Position numbers and translations under genes: made by a program
The notes under the pieces: model-generated
What the model was told of the DNA's origin: nothing
What the model saw: the letters and a program-made list of their open reading frames with translations, nothing else
The model's database searches: none
Assembly (NCBI RefSeq): GCF_900102105.1
Contig: NZ_FNBB01000017.1
Span: 1-64,000, forward strand
DNA from: Agrobacterium pusense
GTDB taxonomy: Bacteria > Pseudomonadota > Alphaproteobacteria > Rhizobiales > Rhizobiaceae
Direction of reading: 5' to 3'
DNA length: 64,000 nucleotides
Part shown: piece by piece, positions 61,842 through 64,000 of the stretch
Layout: each line of letters begins with the position of its first letter
Numbering within the stretch: the stretch's first letter is position 1

Positions 61842-61970
61842 ATGAGCCAATGGGAAAGCCTTTTCGACCAGGCTGTGTCAATTATCAATCAGGCGAACTC
61901 TTCCTTTAAAGTCCTCGATAGCTGGACCTTCGGGGGTGGCACTGTCCCTATGCTGGGGCCCGTTTTTTGA
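61842..61970 (+). pseudogene. N-terminal fragment of an AbiEii-like nucleotidyltransferase toxin
   Basis: The frame from ATG 61842 reads MSQWESLFDQAVSIINQANS, then FKVLDSWTFGGGTVPMLGPVF and a TGA at 61970. W(T/S)FGGGT is the glycine-rich start of nucleotidyltransferase domains of AbiEii/AbiGii type toxins, where it is followed by L-x-L and an acidic pair that holds the metal. Here the sequence departs after GGGT-VPML, and the catalytic acids and the rest (about 200 residues) are lost. The breakpoint is near 61958. It is a remnant. Confidence 0.6.
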
Positions 61971-62121
61971 CAGGAAGGACAGGTCTCACCGCGGATGGCA
62001 GTCTCGATAAGCGTCGCCGAGCTATGTAAGTTCGCCGCCTTGTCGTTTGCGAAGTCATCTGAATCAGTGAGATGCGTGGTTATTTTCTTGTCAGTGCGCT
62101 GGCGAGAGAAGTTGTGCGGTA

Positions 62122-62796
62122 ATGTTCCAGGCGTCGCGAAAACCGAGTGAGATGGCACCATGCTCCATGGTCAACACAAGTGTGTGCGCATTGTTTTCTA
62201 AGGCGAATTGCTTTTCGGAGACACTCCAGGCCGGTAGCAGCTTCGGCAAGGATTCCACGTTGACTGGCCGCACATATCTTTGGCAACAGGGTATCGCTGC
62301 GCTCGGTGAAAGTCCCTTGTTCGGCGTAGGCTATCAAGGCTATTGGGTGACCGGTCTGGCGGATGCCGAGCGTTTGTGGGATGAGTTTTACATACCGTCG
62401 CGCAGCGGCTTCCATTTCCACAACACCTATATTGAGACCGCGGTCGAAACCGGCATCTTTGGAACCGTGTGTCTCATATTGGTCGTACTGACGACCCTAT
62501 GGGGCCATCTCGCCCGTTTTCTAACGAGGCGCAGGCATGTGGAATCTCTGCTGTTGTTTGCGGTTACAGCGCTGCTCACCTGCCGGTCATTTGTCGAAAT
62601 CGATGTTGTTTTTGCATATCAGGTAGGCCCGTTTCTCTTGTATTTTGTGGCTGGAAAACTGACGGTTCGCCGTGACTTCATCGTCTTCCCAACTGCACGA
62701 ACAAAAAGAACGGTGCGATGCGCTTGCACCAAAGCTACCTGGACGGAAGGATCTGGAGCTAAAATTCTCTCGTCGCTTAGCCACATCGCGGATTGA
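62122..62796 (+). pseudogene. C-terminal part of an O-antigen ligase (Wzy/WaaL-type) membrane protein
   Basis: From about 62235 the frame reads FGKDSTLTGRTYLWQQGIAALGESPLFGVGYQGYWV, then HNTYIETAVETGIFGTVCLILVVLTTLWGHLARFL and a last membrane segment. This is the conserved C-terminal half of the O-antigen ligase/polymerase family, with the TGRT and HNxY signatures. The N-terminal eight or so membrane segments are missing, and the sequence upstream of 62235 does not continue the family. The gene is truncated and probably inactive. Confidence 0.75.
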
Positions 62797-62975
62797 TGCA
62801 ATTGAAACTCAACATGGCGCGCTGGAAATATGGATGAAACCGGTTCGCTCCAAAGATCAGCCGTCGATCTCATCATGAATGGGGGTGACGGCTGGATCAC
62901 GCATTGGTCTTTGTCGCGCCGCCGGGAGCTCCCTAAAAGGTCGACTGAGCAAATATCAAAAAGTCGAGGTTCAAA

Positions 62976-64000
62976 ATGTACAAAACCCTGCAAGGGTTAG
63001 CAGTGGCTGCTGTTCTTCTGAGTTCAACGTCCGCCATGGCGGCTGATCGCGTCGTTCATGTCTACAACTGGTCGGATTATATCGATCAGTCTATCCTTGA
63101 GGACTTCACGAAAGAGACCGGCATCAAGGTCGTCTATGATGTCTTTGATAACAACGAACTATTGGAAACAAAACTCCTCGCGGGCGCTTCCGGCTATGAT
63201 GTCGTCGTGCCAACAGGCCCTTTTCTTGCCCGGCAAATCAAGGCGGGTGTGTTCCAGAAACTCGATAAGACAAAGCTGCCGAATATCGGAACTCTCTGGC
63301 CTGATATCATGGACAGGCTGGCCGTCTATGATCCAAACAATCAGTATGCAATAAACTATATGTGGGGTACGACGAGCATCGGTTACAATGTCGATAAGGT
63401 AAAAGCCGCTCATGGCAATGTCCCGATCGACAGCTGGAACATCATCTTTGATCCCGCAAATGCAAAAAAGTTGAGCTCATGCGGCATTAATATTCTCGAT
63501 GCGCCTGACGAAACCATGGCCATCGCTCTGAACTATCTCGGGAAAAACCCCAACAGCAAAGAAACGTCTGACCTCAAAGCTGGCGCTGAAGTCTTCAAGA
63601 AGATCCGGGCCTCGGTGCGATCGTTTAATTCGTCTGCTTATATCAACGAACTTGCGACGGGCGATATCTGCGTGACCACTGGCTTTTCCGGCGACGTGCT
63701 GCAGGCCAAGGCTCGCGCACAAGAGGCCAAGAACGGCGTCAACGTGGAGTACGCGATTCCGAAAGAGGGAGCTTACATGTGGTTCGACAACCTCGCGATC
63801 CCCGCGGATGCGAAGAATGTAGAGGAAGCTCACGCATTCATAAATTATCTCATGAAACCGGAAGTCATTGCCAAAGCCTCCAACTACGTCAGATACGCCA
63901 ATGGAAATCTTGCATCGCAAACGCTTGTGGACAAGGATGTTCGTGAGAACGCATCTGTTTACCCGCCGGATGCCGTGCTCGGTAAGCTCTTCACGATCTC
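62976..64000 (+). CDS. Polyamine ABC transporter substrate-binding protein, PotF-like (partial)
   Basis: The frame runs from ATG 62976 past the end of the window. It starts with a signal peptide (MYKTLQGLAVAAVLLSSTSA, cleavage near 22) and continues as a periplasmic binding protein: RVVHVYNWSDYIDQSILEDFTKETGIKVVYDVFDNNE, GYDVVVPTGPFLARQIKAGVFQKLD, NYMWGTTSIGYN, FSGDVLQAKARA. This pattern is typical of PotF/PotD binding proteins for putrescine or spermidine. The ABC transporter genes would be expected after the window. Codon use matches the chromosomal style of the group. Confidence 0.9.
   Translation, partial: MYKTLQGLAVAAVLLSSTSAMAADRVVHVYNWSDYIDQSILEDFTKETGIKVVYDVFDNNELLETKLLAGASGYDVVVPTGPFLARQIKAGVFQKLDKTKLPNIGTLWPDIMDRLAVYDPNNQYAINYMWGTTSIGYNVDKVKAAHGNVPIDSWNIIFDPANAKKLSSCGINILDAPDETMAIALNYLGKNPNSKETSDLKAGAEVFKKIRASVRSFNSSAYINELATGDICVTTGFSGDVLQAKARAQEAKNGVNVEYAIPKEGAYMWFDNLAIPADAKNVEEAHAFINYLMKPEVIAKASNYVRYANGNLASQTLVDKDVRENASVYPPDAVLGKLFTI

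Noticed and set aside
1-64000. CRISPR arrays, rRNA genes, replication or partition genes, phage structural genes
   Set aside because: None seen: no regularly spaced repeats, no repABC-type or integrase genes were recognised.

Overview
The window looks like accessory DNA, probably plasmid-borne, from an alphaproteobacterium of the Rhizobium/Agrobacterium group. The basis is a remnant of a rhizobial trb conjugation operon (trbG fragment, trbH, trbI), a DUF1419 gene fragment typical of rhizobial plasmids, and the protein style of the rest. This placement is inference. No replication genes, rRNA, tRNA or CRISPR array were found.

Layout. 1-2480: a minus-strand unknown gene with a good terminator, a decayed stretch, a small membrane protein and an exported alpha/beta hydrolase. 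2878-6786: a scar in which a truncated DUF1419 gene abuts an ISL3-type transposase remnant, itself fused in frame to the C-terminus of trbG, followed by intact trbH and a trbI interrupted by one in-frame stop. Conjugation from this copy is probably dead. 6929-61224: about 54 kb of small metabolic units, nearly all built as one transcriptional regulator (HxlR, LysR, TetR, AraC, GlxA-like, Rrf2) divergent from or beside one to three enzymes: SDR and MDR oxidoreductases, alpha/beta hydrolases, azoreductase, nitroreductase, flavoprotein oxidase and monooxygenase, a PaoABC-like molybdenum aldehyde oxidoreductase, isonitrile-hydratase-like PfpI, RidA, cupins and DUF1330 proteins. 61558-62796: broken ends (an AbiEii-like toxin N-terminus, an O-antigen ligase C-terminus). 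62976-end: a PotF-like polyamine-binding protein running off the window.

How it works together. The recurring chemistry (aldehydes, epoxides, quinones, nitro and azo groups, halogenated or ester substrates) suggests an island for reactive and xenobiotic compounds, closed by an Ada alkylation-repair gene. The most unusual unit is the minus-strand run from 39511 down to 29732: ThDP decarboxylase, saccharopine-dehydrogenase-like protein, ankyrin-repeat protein, two different epoxide hydrolases, SAM methyltransferase, isoprenylcysteine-type methyltransferase and FAD monooxygenase, with a divergent TetR gene. Five copies of an 18-base motif related to TGCA-MR-AATCT lie upstream of separate units, including this one and the only AraC_N-type regulator, which suggests a local regulon.

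Several genes carry single-base frameshifts or stops (SDR at 11702, ICMT at 32404, carboxymuconolactone decarboxylase at 57788, trbI, transposase). They are either real decay or assembly errors; read data would decide.
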